Shown here: one piece after another, positions 1 through 7,729 of the stretch
How positions within the stretch are numbered: position 1 is the first letter of the stretch
Layout of the letters: every line of letters starts with the position of its first letter
Assembly (NCBI GenBank): GCA_016292745.1
Contig: JAEDFO010000060.1
Location: 1 to 13,130, forward strand
Reading direction: 5' to 3'
DNA from: Muribaculaceae bacterium
GTDB lineage: Bacteria > Bacteroidota > Bacteroidia > Bacteroidales > Muribaculaceae
DNA: 13,130 bases
The notes under the pieces: model-generated
The model's database searches: none
The model's input: the letters and a program-made list of their open reading frames with translations, nothing else
Told to the model about the DNA's origin: nothing
Program-made: the position numbers and the translations under genes

Positions 1-309
1 TTTGCGCCGATGATGAGCCTGTTCGGACTGTCGCGCCGCTCGGCATATATGTGGCTTGTGGGGAACATTCTGGGCATTAGCTACGGCTCGGCAGTGATGG
101 TGGAGCTTGAGCAACGCAAAATTGTGAGCCGAGAAGATGCCAACGATGTTAACTATCATCTTATCATGAACCATTCGCTGCTCGAGGACACCATCGTGTT
201 TACCGCTACAGGCATATCCGCGCTGCTGCTGGTGTCGGTGCGGCTCGCCTTTGCTCTGGCACTGGTGTGGACGCGCCGCGCGCTTATGTCGTTTGCTCGA
301 AAGGCTTAG
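1..309 (+). CDS. C-terminal part of a membrane protein, probably nucleoside-recognition (Gate) domain type
   Basis: The frame is open from base 1, so the true start lies outside the window and about 102 residues of C-terminus are visible. The first Met codons in view (10 and 13) are unlikely to be the start. Two hydrophobic stretches are visible: one around the YMWLVGNILGISYGSAVMVE segment and a longer one near the C-terminus rich in Ala, Leu and Val, ending in basic residues. Between them is an acidic/polar linker and the motif MNHSLLEDT. An Asn-His-Ser-Leu-acidic motif before a membrane helix recalls the Gate/nucleoside-recognition membrane proteins (spore-maturation-like) of Bacteroidales. 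This is recognition from memory on a short fragment. If right, it is an inner-membrane transporter-like protein of unsettled substrate. No clear terminator hairpin follows the stop codon. Confidence 0.6.
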   Translation, partial: FAPMMSLFGLSRRSAYMWLVGNILGISYGSAVMVELEQRKIVSREDANDVNYHLIMNHSLLEDTIVFTATGISALLLVSVRLAFALALVWTRRALMSFARKA

Positions 310-365
310 CCCGCTATCGTTCAGTGTGTTGCGTTTTTATTTTGTGATAATTGTTGCCGGTATTC

Positions 366-395
366 TTGAATACACCAAAATAAATTGTATATTTG
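366..395 (+). promoter_or_regulatory. Bacteroidetes-type promoter of the DUF1846 gene
   Basis: The -7 box TATATTTG (388-395) matches TAnnTTTG exactly. A TTG (366-368) sits 19 nt upstream as the -33 element. Transcription should start a few bases after 395, which leaves only about 3-5 nt before the ATG at 405. Confidence 0.7.
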
Positions 396-404
396 TAGTC
401 CGTT

Positions 405-1868
405 ATGAGAAACGGTTTTGACAACGAGAAATATCTCAAGATTCAGTCTGAACGCATCAAGGAGCGTATAGCTCAGTTCGGCGACAAGTTATACCTCGAA
501 TTCGGAGGTAAGTTATTCGACGACTATCACGCCAGCCGCGTGTTGCCCGGTTTTCATCCCGACAGCAAATTGCGTATGCTCATGCAGCTAAGCGATTGCG
601 CCGAGATAATAATTGTAATCAGTGCCTTAGACATTGAGAAAAACAAGGTGCGTGGCGACCTGGGCATAACCTACGACGAGGATGTGTTGCGCCTGCGTGG
701 CGAATTCGAGAAAGTGGGGCTATACACCTCGTATGTGGTAATCACCCACTACAATGGCCAGAACAGTGCCGATGTGTATCGTGCTCGCCTTGAGCGTATG
801 GGCATAAAGGTGTGCTATCACTACACCATCGACGGATATCCCAACAATGTGGAACTTATTAATTCCGACGACGGTTTCGGCCGCAACGACTTTGCCGAAA
901 CCTCGCGCCCTCTTGTAGTGGTCACTGCGCCCGGACCGGGTAGCGGCAAGATGGCTGTGTGCCTGAGTCAGATTCACCACGAGCGTAAGCGCGGCGTGAA
1001 AGCCGGATATGCCAAGTTTGAGACTTTCCCGGTGTGGAATCTCCCGTTGAAACATCCCGTGAATGTGGCTTACGAAGCCGCTACTGCCGACCTCAACGAC
1101 GTGAACATGATCGACCCGTTCCACCTCGAGGCCTATGGAAAGATTGCCATCAACTATAATCGCGATATTGAGATTTTCCCGGTGCTCAACGCCATATTCG
1201 AGGATGTGAGCGGCGTGAATCCATATAAGTCGCCCACCGATATGGGTGTCAACATGATTGGTTTCTGCATGAGCGACGAAGATGTGTGCAGCAATGCCGC
1301 CCGCGACGAGATAATACGCCGATACTACTCTGCGCTAAACCGCCTTGCCGTGCGTGGCGACAATGAAAACGAGGTGAAAAAGATAGCCTTGCTGATGAAA
1401 CAGGCGCGCCTGACCACCGAGTATCGCCGTACTACAGTGGCCGCACACGAACGAAAGGAACTCACAGGCCTCGCTTCGGCCGCTATCGAATTGCAGGACG
1501 GTACCATCATAACAGCCCGCTCAAGCGAACTGCTTGGCCCTTGCGCTGCGCTGTTGCTCAATGCAACCAAGCACCTGGCCGGTATTCCGCATGAGGTGAA
1601 GCTGATTCCGCAGGCGATGATTGAGCCCATTCAGCGCACAAAGGTCGATTTCCTCCATGGCCACAACCCGCGCCTGCACACCGATGAGGTGCTGGTGGCA
1701 TTGTCAATGCTCTGCATTACCGATGAAAACTGCCGACGTGCCCTTGAGCAGTTGCCAAAGCTCGAAGGCTGCCAAGTACACTCAACTGTGCTGCTCAGCG
1801 AGGTCGACCGAAAGACTTTCAAGCGCTTGCGCATCGATCTTACTTGCGACCCTGACCGCACAGTATAG
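405..1868 (+). CDS. DUF1846 family protein
   Basis: This 487-residue protein matches the DUF1846 family of Firmicutes and Bacteroidetes along nearly its whole length. The N-terminal GFDNEKYL block is followed by LYLEFGGKLFDDYHASRVLPGF (residues 29-50), one of the most conserved parts of the family. Residues 173-182 (VTAPGPGSGK) form a glycine-rich, P-loop-like turn. Next come the GYAKFETFPVWNLP block (about 201-214), the ATADLNDVNMIDPFH block (about 226-240) and NPRLHTDEVL in the C-terminal part. The biochemical role of the family is not established to my knowledge; the glycine loop suggests nucleotide or phosphate binding, which is inference. The start is firm because the family N-terminus aligns directly with Met 1. 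The C-terminus (CDPDRTV) seems several residues shorter than relatives I remember. It has its own promoter and a terminator hairpin just downstream, so it is probably monocistronic. Confidence 0.93.
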   Translation: MRNGFDNEKYLKIQSERIKERIAQFGDKLYLEFGGKLFDDYHASRVLPGFHPDSKLRMLMQLSDCAEIIIVISALDIEKNKVRGDLGITYDEDVLRLRGEFEKVGLYTSYVVITHYNGQNSADVYRARLERMGIKVCYHYTIDGYPNNVELINSDDGFGRNDFAETSRPLVVVTAPGPGSGKMAVCLSQIHHERKRGVKAGYAKFETFPVWNLPLKHPVNVAYEAATADLNDVNMIDPFHLEAYGKIAINYNRDIEIFPVLNAIFEDVSGVNPYKSPTDMGVNMIGFCMSDEDVCSNAARDEIIRRYYSALNRLAVRGDNENEVKKIALLMKQARLTTEYRRTTVAAHERKELTGLASAAIELQDGTIITARSSELLGPCAALLLNATKHLAGIPHEVKLIPQAMIEPIQRTKVDFLHGHNPRLHTDEVLVALSMLCITDENCRRALEQLPKLEGCQVHSTVLLSEVDRKTFKRLRIDLTCDPDRTV

Positions 1869-1893
1869 ACAGATGCTAATAACGACATACGAT

Positions 1894-1924
1894 ACGCCCG
1901 GGCGATTTTGAGTCGCTCGGGCGT
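1894..1924 (+). terminator. Hairpin terminator after the DUF1846 gene
   Basis: A 12-bp stem (ACGCCCGGGCGA / TCGCTCGGGCGT, with one G-U pair) has a 7-nt loop and is followed by the T-rich CTGTTTATTGTTTT. It starts 26 nt after the stop codon. Confidence 0.8.
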
Positions 1925-2020
1925 CTGTTTATTGTTTTGGTGCTGAAAAACAGTGGCTTATTTGCTGTTTATTCCATTTCGCCCCAATGTAGTTTGGCGA
2001 GAGTGGCTTTTTTTGACGGC

Positions 2021-3313
2021 TTATTTCTTTGAGGTCATGATGCCGAGAATCATCCTGTCGGTCTGGGTCATTCCTTCTCGGCCTATCTTCACCAGATTGC
2101 GGATGGTCTGGTCGACATCGTCATCGATTATTCCCTCGAGAGCACCCACCGACTGCCCGTCCATTGCCACCATGGCCGACACCACAGCCGTGGCAACACC
2201 ACTCGACAGCTTCAACGCACAGCTTGGCTTGGCGCCATCGCAAATCATACCGGTAAGGTTGGCCACCATGTTTTTCACCGTGGCTGCCACCTGATTGTAA
2301 TCACCACCCATGAGATAGCACAGGCCAGCCGATGAACCAGTGGCGGCAACCACACAGCCACACAGCGCCGACAGGCGTCCGAGGCTTTGCTTGATGTATA
2401 CTGCAGTTAGGTGGCTCAGGGTGAGGGCGCGGATGGTCTGTTCCTCGCTGGCAAAGTTCTCTTCGGCATACACTACAACCGGCATGGTGGCGGCAATGCC
2501 TTGGTTGCCCGAACCGCTGTTGCTCATCACCGACACCGGAGCACCGCCCATGCGGGCATCGCATGCTGCCGAGGTGTACGACAGTATCCTCGAGAATGTG
2601 CTGTCGCCCATAATCTTACGTTGGCGTTCCGAGTGGAGTGTGCGGCCTACATGATGGCCGTAAGGGTCCATCAGGGCCCATTCAGCTGCAGCCTTGTTGA
2701 GTCGCCGTGTCTCGAGCATAAAGTTGATTTCGTCGAGAGGAGTGCTCATGGCAAAATCCCACACTATGCGCATCGATAGTTCAGGGCATTCGCACTGCTC
2801 TTCGGATGTGGCGGCCTTCTTGGCTTCGCCGATGGCTGTACCGTCGCGTTCCTCGAGCACGAAACTGCAGTGCGAGGCCTGGATTACTGCTCGCCCACTA
2901 TGTCCGTTACCCTCGACTGTTACATCGATATACAGCATATCGGGGGCATCCTCGGCAAGTGTTATACCTATTATATTCTTATCTACGAGTGTCTTGCCGA
3001 TTTCCACGGCATCAGCATCGACACCCGACAGGGCCTCGAGTCCAAGTTCCGATTTGCCTATTACAGCTCCAAGAGCCACGGCTATCGGCAGGCCAATCAT
3101 CCCTGTCCCCGGGATGCCTACACCCATTGCATTTTTTATGATGTTGCCGCTCAGGTGGCAGTTGATGGCCTCGATTTCGTTATAGCTGATGCAGGCTAAT
3201 TCTCGTGCCCGTGCAGTGGCAAGTGCCACTGCCACCGGCTCTGTACATCCGGTGGCTGGTACCACCTCGCGCTTGAGAAGGCTTATTATGCTATCTTTCA
3301 ATGTCTCATTCAT
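2021..3313 (-). CDS. UPF0597 / CyuA-type L-cysteine desulfidase (serine dehydratase alpha family)
   Basis: This 430-residue protein aligns end to end with E. coli CyuA (YhaM) as I remember it. Relatives break down L-cysteine to pyruvate, sulfide and ammonia using an oxygen-sensitive [4Fe-4S] cluster. Visible motifs are VPATGCTEP with the likely catalytic Cys23, GIPGTGMIGLPIA (67-79), SAACDARMGGAP (248-259), SNSGSGNQGI (264-273) and MICDGAKPSCALK (356-368). Cys318, Cys358 and Cys365 are the expected cluster ligands; the 7-residue spacing of the last two fits the family. I chose the Met at 3313 because the family N-terminus begins there. The longer start at 3361 would lie inside the -7 promoter box and adds a non-conserved basic stretch. 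It is divergent from the GH125 gene and probably cytoplasmic. The specific substrate is inferred from the family; serine cannot be excluded. No obvious terminator follows it. Confidence 0.9.
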   Translation of the reverse strand: MNETLKDSIISLLKREVVPATGCTEPVAVALATARARELACISYNEIEAINCHLSGNIIKNAMGVGIPGTGMIGLPIAVALGAVIGKSELGLEALSGVDADAVEIGKTLVDKNIIGITLAEDAPDMLYIDVTVEGNGHSGRAVIQASHCSFVLEERDGTAIGEAKKAATSEEQCECPELSMRIVWDFAMSTPLDEINFMLETRRLNKAAAEWALMDPYGHHVGRTLHSERQRKIMGDSTFSRILSYTSAACDARMGGAPVSVMSNSGSGNQGIAATMPVVVYAEENFASEEQTIRALTLSHLTAVYIKQSLGRLSALCGCVVAATGSSAGLCYLMGGDYNQVAATVKNMVANLTGMICDGAKPSCALKLSSGVATAVVSAMVAMDGQSVGALEGIIDDDVDQTIRNLVKIGREGMTQTDRMILGIMTSKK

Positions 3314-3358
3314 TTGGCTTATGGTTTTGCGGCGATACCGTTTGCAGGCTCGCAACTG

Positions 3359-3388
3359 CAAATTTAATGGTAAAACCTGATTTTACAA
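3359..3388 (-). promoter_or_regulatory. Promoter of the desulfidase gene
   Basis: On the minus strand the -7 box TAAATTTG occupies 3366-3359 and a TTG occupies 3388-3386, with 19 nt between. The predicted transcript start near 3353 gives a leader of about 40 nt to the Met at 3313. This placement rules out translation from 3361. Confidence 0.7.
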
Positions 3389-3536
3389 TCATTTCTCTTC
3401 CGAAACTTCATGCATTGTAGTGTGGCTTAGCTACTTTGGTAACCTATGATTTATTGAACAGCTACTGTTAGCCGAATTATCACGCTTTTTGCTTGTCATT
3501 CCACTATCTTTTCATAAGATATGCTGCATCTTGGTA

Positions 3537-3563
3537 GAACAAATCAAGTAAACTTGATTGTTC
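3537..3563. promoter_or_regulatory. Imperfect palindrome overlapping the -33 element of the GH125 promoter; possible operator
   Basis: The left arm GAACAAATCAAG (3537-3548) and right arm CTTGATTGTTC (3553-3563) are complementary apart from one bulged A, around a TAAA centre. The right arm covers the -33 TTG of the GH125 promoter, so a bound protein would block RNA polymerase. No cognate regulator gene is in the window. Confidence 0.5.
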
Positions 3564-3587
3564 TGCACTCGATTTGCACTATCTTTG
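3558..3587 (+). promoter_or_regulatory. Promoter of the GH125 gene
   Basis: The -7 box TATCTTTG (3580-3587) matches TAnnTTTG, and a TTG (3558-3560) lies 19 nt upstream. The start codon is 43 nt after the box. Confidence 0.75.
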
Positions 3588-3629
3588 CAAAAGATTCTTA
3601 CGACATACAAAACTCTTCAATAACCAAAC

Positions 3630-5096
3630 ATGAATTACCAGAAAATCAACCGAATCATTGCCATTGCAATTGTATGGCTTGCCGCATCGACGGCTCTGCA
3701 TGCTGCCGGTTTCAATGCCCGCAGCTACATCAAGCTTGCCTCCGACAATACAGCTTATTTGTCGAAGCGACCTGCTGCCGAGCAGCGCCTGTTCCGCTCC
3801 GCTGTCATCGAAAAGAAAATCAACGAAGTTAAACTCCTCCTTGCTGAAAACAAATATCTGGCTTGGATGTTCGAGAACTGTTTCCCGAATACCCTCGACA
3901 CCACTGTCCACTACGACGGTGCCGACGACACTTTCGTCTACACCGGCGATATTGCTGCCATGTGGCTGCGCGACTCGGCCGCACAGGTGTGGCCTTATGT
4001 GCAGTTTGCCAACGACGACCCGCAGCTGAAGCAGATGCTCCACGGTGTTATCATGCGACAGTTGCGCAGCATTATTATCGACCCATATGCCAATGCATTT
4101 AATCCCGGCCCGAAAGACGACAACGAATGGGCTTCGGACATCACCGACATGAAGCCCGAACTCCACGAACGCAAATATGAAATCGATTCGCTTTGCTATC
4201 CGCTGCGCCTTGCTTACCACTATTGGCAGGTTACCGGCGACGCCTCGGTTTTCGGTAAAGAATGGATTGATGCCATGCAGGCTATTCTTCGAACATTCCG
4301 CGAGCAGCAACGCAAGGGTGGCGACCGTGGCCCTTACCACTTCCAGCGCCGTACCGACCGCCAGTTCGACACCGTTTGCAATGGTGGCTATGGCGCTCCT
4401 GTGAAGCCTTGCGGCCTTATTTGCTCATTCTTCCGCCCATCCGACGATGCCTGTACATATCTATATCTTGTGCCATCAAACTTTATGGCTGTGTCGTCGC
4501 TGCGCAAGGCTGCGGAGATTCTCACAAAGGTTAATGCCAACACCGAATTGGCGGCACAATGTACAGAACTTGCCGACGAGGTCAGCAAAGCACTTCAAAT
4601 TTATGCCGTTTATAATCATCCCGAATTTGGCCCTGTATATGCCTACGAGGTTGATGGCTTCGGCAACCACAACCTGATGGACGATGCTAATGTGCCGTCG
4701 CTGCTGGCTATGGCTTATCTGGGCGATGTCGATGCGAGCGATCCAATTTACCAGAACACCCGCCGCATGGTGTGGAGTGACAGTAATCCTTACTATTTCA
4801 GCGGCAATGCCGGTCAGGGAATTGGCGGGCCGCATATCGGTTACGACATGGTGTGGCCAATGTCGATAATGATGAAGGCATTCACCAGCACTGACGATAC
4901 CGAGATTCGTCAATGCATTGAGATGCTGATGCGCACCGACGCCGGTACAGGCCTTATGCACGAATCGTTCAACAAGGACGACGCCAACAACTACACCCGC
5001 CCATGGTTCGCTTGGCAGAACACCCTCTTTGGCGAACTGATTATCAAACTTATCGACGACGGCAAACTCGACATTCTTCTCCAAGCCCGTCGTTAA
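3630..5096 (+). CDS. Secreted GH125 exo-alpha-1,6-mannosidase
   Basis: This 488-residue protein belongs to glycoside hydrolase family 125, metal-independent inverting exo-alpha-1,6-mannosidases. A Sec signal peptide is clear: Asn-Tyr-Gln-Lys, a hydrophobic core IIAIAIVWLAAS, then a cleavage site near ALHA-AG (residues 22-27). There is no lipobox Cys, so it is probably periplasmic. Family blocks include FENCFPNTLDTTV (81-93), YTGDIAAMWLRDSAAQVWPY (104-123), VCNGGYGAPVKPCGLICSFFRPSDDA (249-274), NVPSLLAMAYL (354-364), GPHIGYDMVWPMS (400-412) and MHESF (443-447). Asp272 and Glu445 are the likely acid and base; their 173-residue spacing equals that of the pair I recall in the Clostridium perfringens enzyme (Asp220/Glu393). 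The likely role is trimming alpha-1,6-linked mannose from yeast mannan or host N-glycans. It has its own promoter and terminator, and no SusC/SusD genes are in view. Confidence 0.93.
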   Translation: MNYQKINRIIAIAIVWLAASTALHAAGFNARSYIKLASDNTAYLSKRPAAEQRLFRSAVIEKKINEVKLLLAENKYLAWMFENCFPNTLDTTVHYDGADDTFVYTGDIAAMWLRDSAAQVWPYVQFANDDPQLKQMLHGVIMRQLRSIIIDPYANAFNPGPKDDNEWASDITDMKPELHERKYEIDSLCYPLRLAYHYWQVTGDASVFGKEWIDAMQAILRTFREQQRKGGDRGPYHFQRRTDRQFDTVCNGGYGAPVKPCGLICSFFRPSDDACTYLYLVPSNFMAVSSLRKAAEILTKVNANTELAAQCTELADEVSKALQIYAVYNHPEFGPVYAYEVDGFGNHNLMDDANVPSLLAMAYLGDVDASDPIYQNTRRMVWSDSNPYYFSGNAGQGIGGPHIGYDMVWPMSIMMKAFTSTDDTEIRQCIEMLMRTDAGTGLMHESFNKDDANNYTRPWFAWQNTLFGELIIKLIDDGKLDILLQARR

Positions 5097-5106
5097 TTCT
5101 CTTTTG

Positions 5107-5154
5107 AAAGCATGACGCCCAACCGACAATTTAGTCAGTTGGGCGTCGTGCTTT
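5107..5154. terminator. Bidirectional hairpin between the convergent GH125 and ACT-protein genes
   Basis: Arms 5107-5127 and 5134-5154 form a 21-position stem around the core GACGCCCAAC / GTTGGGCGTC, with one mismatch, one wobble pair and a 6-nt loop. It lies between two convergent stop codons. The tail after the stem is only CUUU in each direction. Confidence 0.8.
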
Positions 5155-5166
5155 AGTATTATGTCA

Positions 5167-5574
5167 TCAATACAGGTTGAAGCCTTGTGTGGAGAACAGT
5201 TCTGACAGCTGGCGGTTGTTGTCGCTGTTGAACACCACCACCGAGGTGCCGTCGTCGGTTGATGCGGCAAACGAGTAGATGTAGTTTATGCGCACATCGT
5301 GATAAGCCAGCATGGTCAGCACTTTGTTGAGCGCCCCCGACTCATTCTCAAGCTTTACACCCACAACCTCGCTCTCTTGTACCGGATAGTTGTGGTTCCG
5401 CAATATGTCGATGGCAAGGTCAGAACGTTTTACCACAATCCGAAGAATGCCGAAATCGCTGGCGTCGGACAGGCAGAATGCCTGTATGTTGATTCCGTGG
5501 CGGGCAAGTATCGATGTGATTTTCGAGAAACTTCCTGCCTTGTTTTCTATGAATATTGACAATTGACGTAACAT
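5167..5574 (-). CDS. Tandem ACT-domain protein
   Basis: This 135-residue protein is made almost entirely of two ACT domains. The first (about 1-66) begins RQLSIFIENKAGSFSKITSILARHGINI, the usual beta-alpha start with a Gly before the helix. The second (about 70-135) begins VVGVKLENESGALNKVLTMLAYHDVRINYIYS. Such stand-alone tandem ACT proteins are small cytoplasmic amino-acid-binding regulators. In Bacteroidales they are often found beside phenylacetate-CoA ligase or indolepyruvate oxidoreductase genes; neither is here, and the effector and target cannot be read from sequence. The start at 5574 was chosen because the ACT fold begins at once there; an in-frame Met 17 codons upstream (5625) adds a non-conserved stretch. 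It has its own promoter at 5636-5665. Confidence 0.88.
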   Translation of the reverse strand: MLRQLSIFIENKAGSFSKITSILARHGINIQAFCLSDASDFGILRIVVKRSDLAIDILRNHNYPVQESEVVGVKLENESGALNKVLTMLAYHDVRINYIYSFAASTDDGTSVVVFNSDNNRQLSELFSTQGFNLY

Positions 5575-5635
5575 AAACCTACAGAATTGTTGATTGTGCC
5601 AACCGTTTGGCCGATTTGCTTTCAAATTTGTTGTG

Positions 5636-5665
5636 CAAAGTTAATAATATTTGTCAAATTGTCAA
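5636..5665 (-). promoter_or_regulatory. Promoter of the tandem ACT gene
   Basis: On the minus strand the -7 box TAACTTTG occupies 5643-5636 and a TTG occupies 5665-5663, with 19 nt between. The leader would be about 55 nt to the start at 5574. Confidence 0.72.
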
Positions 5666-5715
5666 AATTTTGCTTAGTCTTGTAATATTATTACATCAAA
5701 TCGTTCCCCGCAAAG

Positions 5716-5750
5716 AAAAAAGCAACAGGACCTCATCTTGGTCCTGTTGC
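5716..5750 (-). terminator. Intrinsic terminator of the CoA-transferase operon
   Basis: A perfect 11-bp stem (GCAACAGGACC, 5722-5732, with its complement at 5740-5750) has a 7-nt loop and is followed, on the minus strand, by six T residues (5721-5716). A second small inverted repeat (ATAGGC/GCCTAT, 5757-5774) sits between it and the stop codon. Confidence 0.9.
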
Positions 5751-5785
5751 CGTATAATAGGCCCTAAAGCCTATGGCATGAGATG

Positions 5786-7267
5786 TCAGAATTTAGCATC
5801 GGCCATATTTCCGCTTTCAATGAAAGCCTGGTGGAAAGCGAATGCCGATTTAAGTGTGTGAGGTGTGTGTCCACCCTTGGCAAGCTTCAGATAGTCGCGA
5901 AGCAACGGACGGTAGCTTGGGTGTGCACAGTTCTCGATGATGGTTTCAGCACGCTGCAACGGGTCTTTGCCGCGGAGGTCGGCGATACCTTGGTCGGTGA
6001 TGAGCACGGCCACTGAGTGTTCGCTGTGGTCGAGATGCGACACCATCGGCACGATGTTGCTGATGAGTCCTCCCTTGGTTATTGATGGGCAGCTGAAAAT
6101 CGATACGTAAGCGTTGCGGGTAAAGTCGCCCGAGCCGCCGATACCGTTCATCATCTTGGTGCCGAGCACGTGGGTTGAGTTGACGTTACCAAATATGTCG
6201 GCCTCGAGGGCGGTATTCATCGAGATGATGCCCAGTCGGCGCACTATTTCTGGGTTGTTTGATATTTCTCCCGGGCGGATTAGCACCTTATCGCGGAAGA
6301 AGTCGATATTGCCGAAGAATTCATGCAAGCCGTCGTCGCTGAGCGAGAGCGAGCAAGTGCTGGCAAACGTACATTTTCCCTGTTCCATGAGTTTGAGAAC
6401 TGAGTCTTGCACAACTTCGGTGTACATTGTGAAAGCAGGAATGGTGGCATCGGCGGCAAGCCCCGAGAGAACTGCATTAGCAACATTTCCTACACCCGAC
6501 TGTAATGGCAGGAATTCTTTTGGCAGACGGCCGGCCTTCAGTTCGCTGGCAAGGAAATGACACACATTGGCACCAATCTGCATGGTGGTTTCATCGAGCG
6601 GTGAGAATGGAGCCACATGGCCAGGGTTGTCGGTGCGTACGATGCCCACAATCTTCTTGGGGTCAACCTTCAGCACTTCGCTACCTATGCGGTCGCTGGG
6701 TTTGTATACAGGAATCTCGCGGCGATACGGTGGGTCGAGTGGCATATACACATCGTGCAAGCCACGAATCTTCGGGTGGATGGTCGAGTTGAGTTCGATG
6801 ATAATCTTTTCGGCCATCATCGCAAATGTTGGCACGTTACCAACACCGGTGCCAAGCACTATCTCGCCGTCCTCGGTCACATCCTGTGCCTCGATTATGC
6901 ACACGTTGATTTTGCCGAAGAAGCCGTAGCGCAGCTTCTGGGCAAGTTCTGAAAGGTGAGCATCGGCATAATGAGTACGGCCACTGTTCATCGACTTTCT
7001 CAGGTCGGGGCACGACTGATAAGGTGTGCGGAAATTCAATGCGTCGGCGCGGGCAAGAGCACCGTCGGTATAGTCGTTGGTCGACGCTCCGGTAAACAGG
7101 TTGATTTTAAACGGATTGCCTTTGGCATGCTCTGCTGTGGCTTTGTCGGCGATTGCTGTAGTAACCACTTTCGGCGTTCCCGATGCGGTAAAGCCTGAGA
7201 GTCCTACATTGTCTCCATTCTTAACGAAATCAGCAGCTTCTGGTGCTGTAATAAATGGTATCGACAT
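5786..7267 (-). CDS. Acetyl-CoA hydrolase/transferase family protein (probable succinyl-CoA:acetate CoA-transferase)
   Basis: This 493-residue protein is a full-length class I CoA-transferase of the Ach1/AarC/ScpC type. Members move CoA between acetyl-, succinyl- or propionyl-CoA and free acids through a glutamyl-CoA intermediate. Motifs seen: NVGLSGFTASGTPK near the N-terminus, GTGVGNVPTF (139-148), QSGVGNVANAVL (256-267), TMYTEVVQDSV (280-290) with the likely catalytic Glu284, and GIGGSGDFTRNAY in the C-terminal half. The start matches the family N-terminus. The gene begins 33 bp after the stop of the small membrane-protein gene with no promoter of its own that I can see, so the two are likely co-transcribed. 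A strong intrinsic terminator follows. In an anaerobe a role in acetate, succinate or propionate formation is reasonable, but substrate preference cannot be read from the sequence. Confidence 0.92.
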   Translation of the reverse strand: MSIPFITAPEAADFVKNGDNVGLSGFTASGTPKVVTTAIADKATAEHAKGNPFKINLFTGASTNDYTDGALARADALNFRTPYQSCPDLRKSMNSGRTHYADAHLSELAQKLRYGFFGKINVCIIEAQDVTEDGEIVLGTGVGNVPTFAMMAEKIIIELNSTIHPKIRGLHDVYMPLDPPYRREIPVYKPSDRIGSEVLKVDPKKIVGIVRTDNPGHVAPFSPLDETTMQIGANVCHFLASELKAGRLPKEFLPLQSGVGNVANAVLSGLAADATIPAFTMYTEVVQDSVLKLMEQGKCTFASTCSLSLSDDGLHEFFGNIDFFRDKVLIRPGEISNNPEIVRRLGIISMNTALEADIFGNVNSTHVLGTKMMNGIGGSGDFTRNAYVSIFSCPSITKGGLISNIVPMVSHLDHSEHSVAVLITDQGIADLRGKDPLQRAETIIENCAHPSYRPLLRDYLKLAKGGHTPHTLKSAFAFHQAFIESGNMADAKF

Positions 7268-7300
7268 ATTAGTTTGAGGTTTTAGGTATAATGTTGTAAA

Positions 7301-7711
7301 TTAGAATTTCGTTTTCAATATCTCGCTTGCTATTATTGCCTTGCGCCAATCGTGCTCGGTTGAGGCGAAATGCGACGCCTCGATGCTGTAGGGGTCGCTG
7401 GCACTGATGTCATCGCTCCCTGTGGTGGTTTGCCGCTTCACTTCGTGCATTGGAATGAACGGCTTAGGTTCTGCTGCAGGCTTTGCATCGTCAACCGGAA
7501 TGGGTGGCATCATCGTAATTGTTTCCCGACGTGTAGCAGGTGCTACGGCCTGACGTTGCACCACAGGCTTTGCTGCCTGCCGTTGTTGCCCGGAAGCAGT
7601 TCGGGGTGGGGGCGTCGTTGCTTTCTGCTTTGGCTTTTTCTTTCCGCCAAATGCGCTCAGCAATATGCCGCCTACCACTACCACAAAGGTTATTATGTCG
7701 TCAAATTCCAT
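7301..7711 (-). CDS. Conserved hypothetical: single-TM, proline-rich membrane-anchored protein
   Basis: I do not know a function for this 136-residue protein. From the start at 7711 it reads MEFDDIITFVVVVGGILLSAFGGKKKPK: one N-terminal membrane helix (about 6-22) followed by a Lys cluster, which puts the rest in the cytoplasm. Residues about 30-95 are rich in Pro, Ala, Gln and Lys and look disordered. The C-terminus ends DWRKAIIASEILKTKF. I recall a similar closing motif (RKA-I--SEIL---Y/F) in small Bacteroidales proteins of the same build, so the tail is probably the functional part. The start at 7711 is preferred over 7759, because 7759 falls on the promoter -33 element. It lies 33 bp upstream of the CoA-transferase and probably shares its transcript. 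Confidence 0.8.
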   Translation of the reverse strand: MEFDDIITFVVVVGGILLSAFGGKKKPKQKATTPPPRTASGQQRQAAKPVVQRQAVAPATRRETITMMPPIPVDDAKPAAEPKPFIPMHEVKRQTTTGSDDISASDPYSIEASHFASTEHDWRKAIIASEILKTKF

Positions 7712-7729
7712 CGTCGTGCAATTACAACC

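Larger units (their letters stand above)
3314..3629. other. 316-bp divergent intergenic region between the desulfidase and GH125 genes
   Basis: This gene-free stretch is AT-rich. It holds the minus-strand promoter of the desulfidase gene (3359-3388), then about 150 bp in which I see nothing convincing. An imperfect palindrome (3537-3563), the GH125 promoter (3558-3587) and a GH125 leader of roughly 37 nt follow. Confidence 0.8.

Noticed and set aside
1840..1911. Frameshift at the 3' end of the DUF1846 gene
   Set aside because: The C-terminus is a little shorter than relatives I recall, but continuing in the other frames does not restore a recognisable family ending, and a good terminator follows directly.
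1925..2020. Terminator for the desulfidase gene in the convergent gap
   Set aside because: Only short stems (CGCC/GGCG, ACAG/CTGT) with long loops are visible; none has a proper T-tract on the minus strand.
3314..3361. Longer start for the desulfidase gene at 3361
   Set aside because: The extra 16 residues are basic and non-conserved, and the start codon falls inside the -7 promoter box.
3579..4340. Second long minus-strand frame (253 codons) opposite GH125
   Set aside because: It covers the GH125 promoter and signal peptide region and has no family resemblance.
4476..5270. Long minus-strand open frame (264 codons) opposite the GH125 gene
   Set aside because: It lies antisense to a complete GH125 gene with intact motifs, runs into the ACT gene, and its translation shows no recognisable family. 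It is a shadow of GC-skewed codons.
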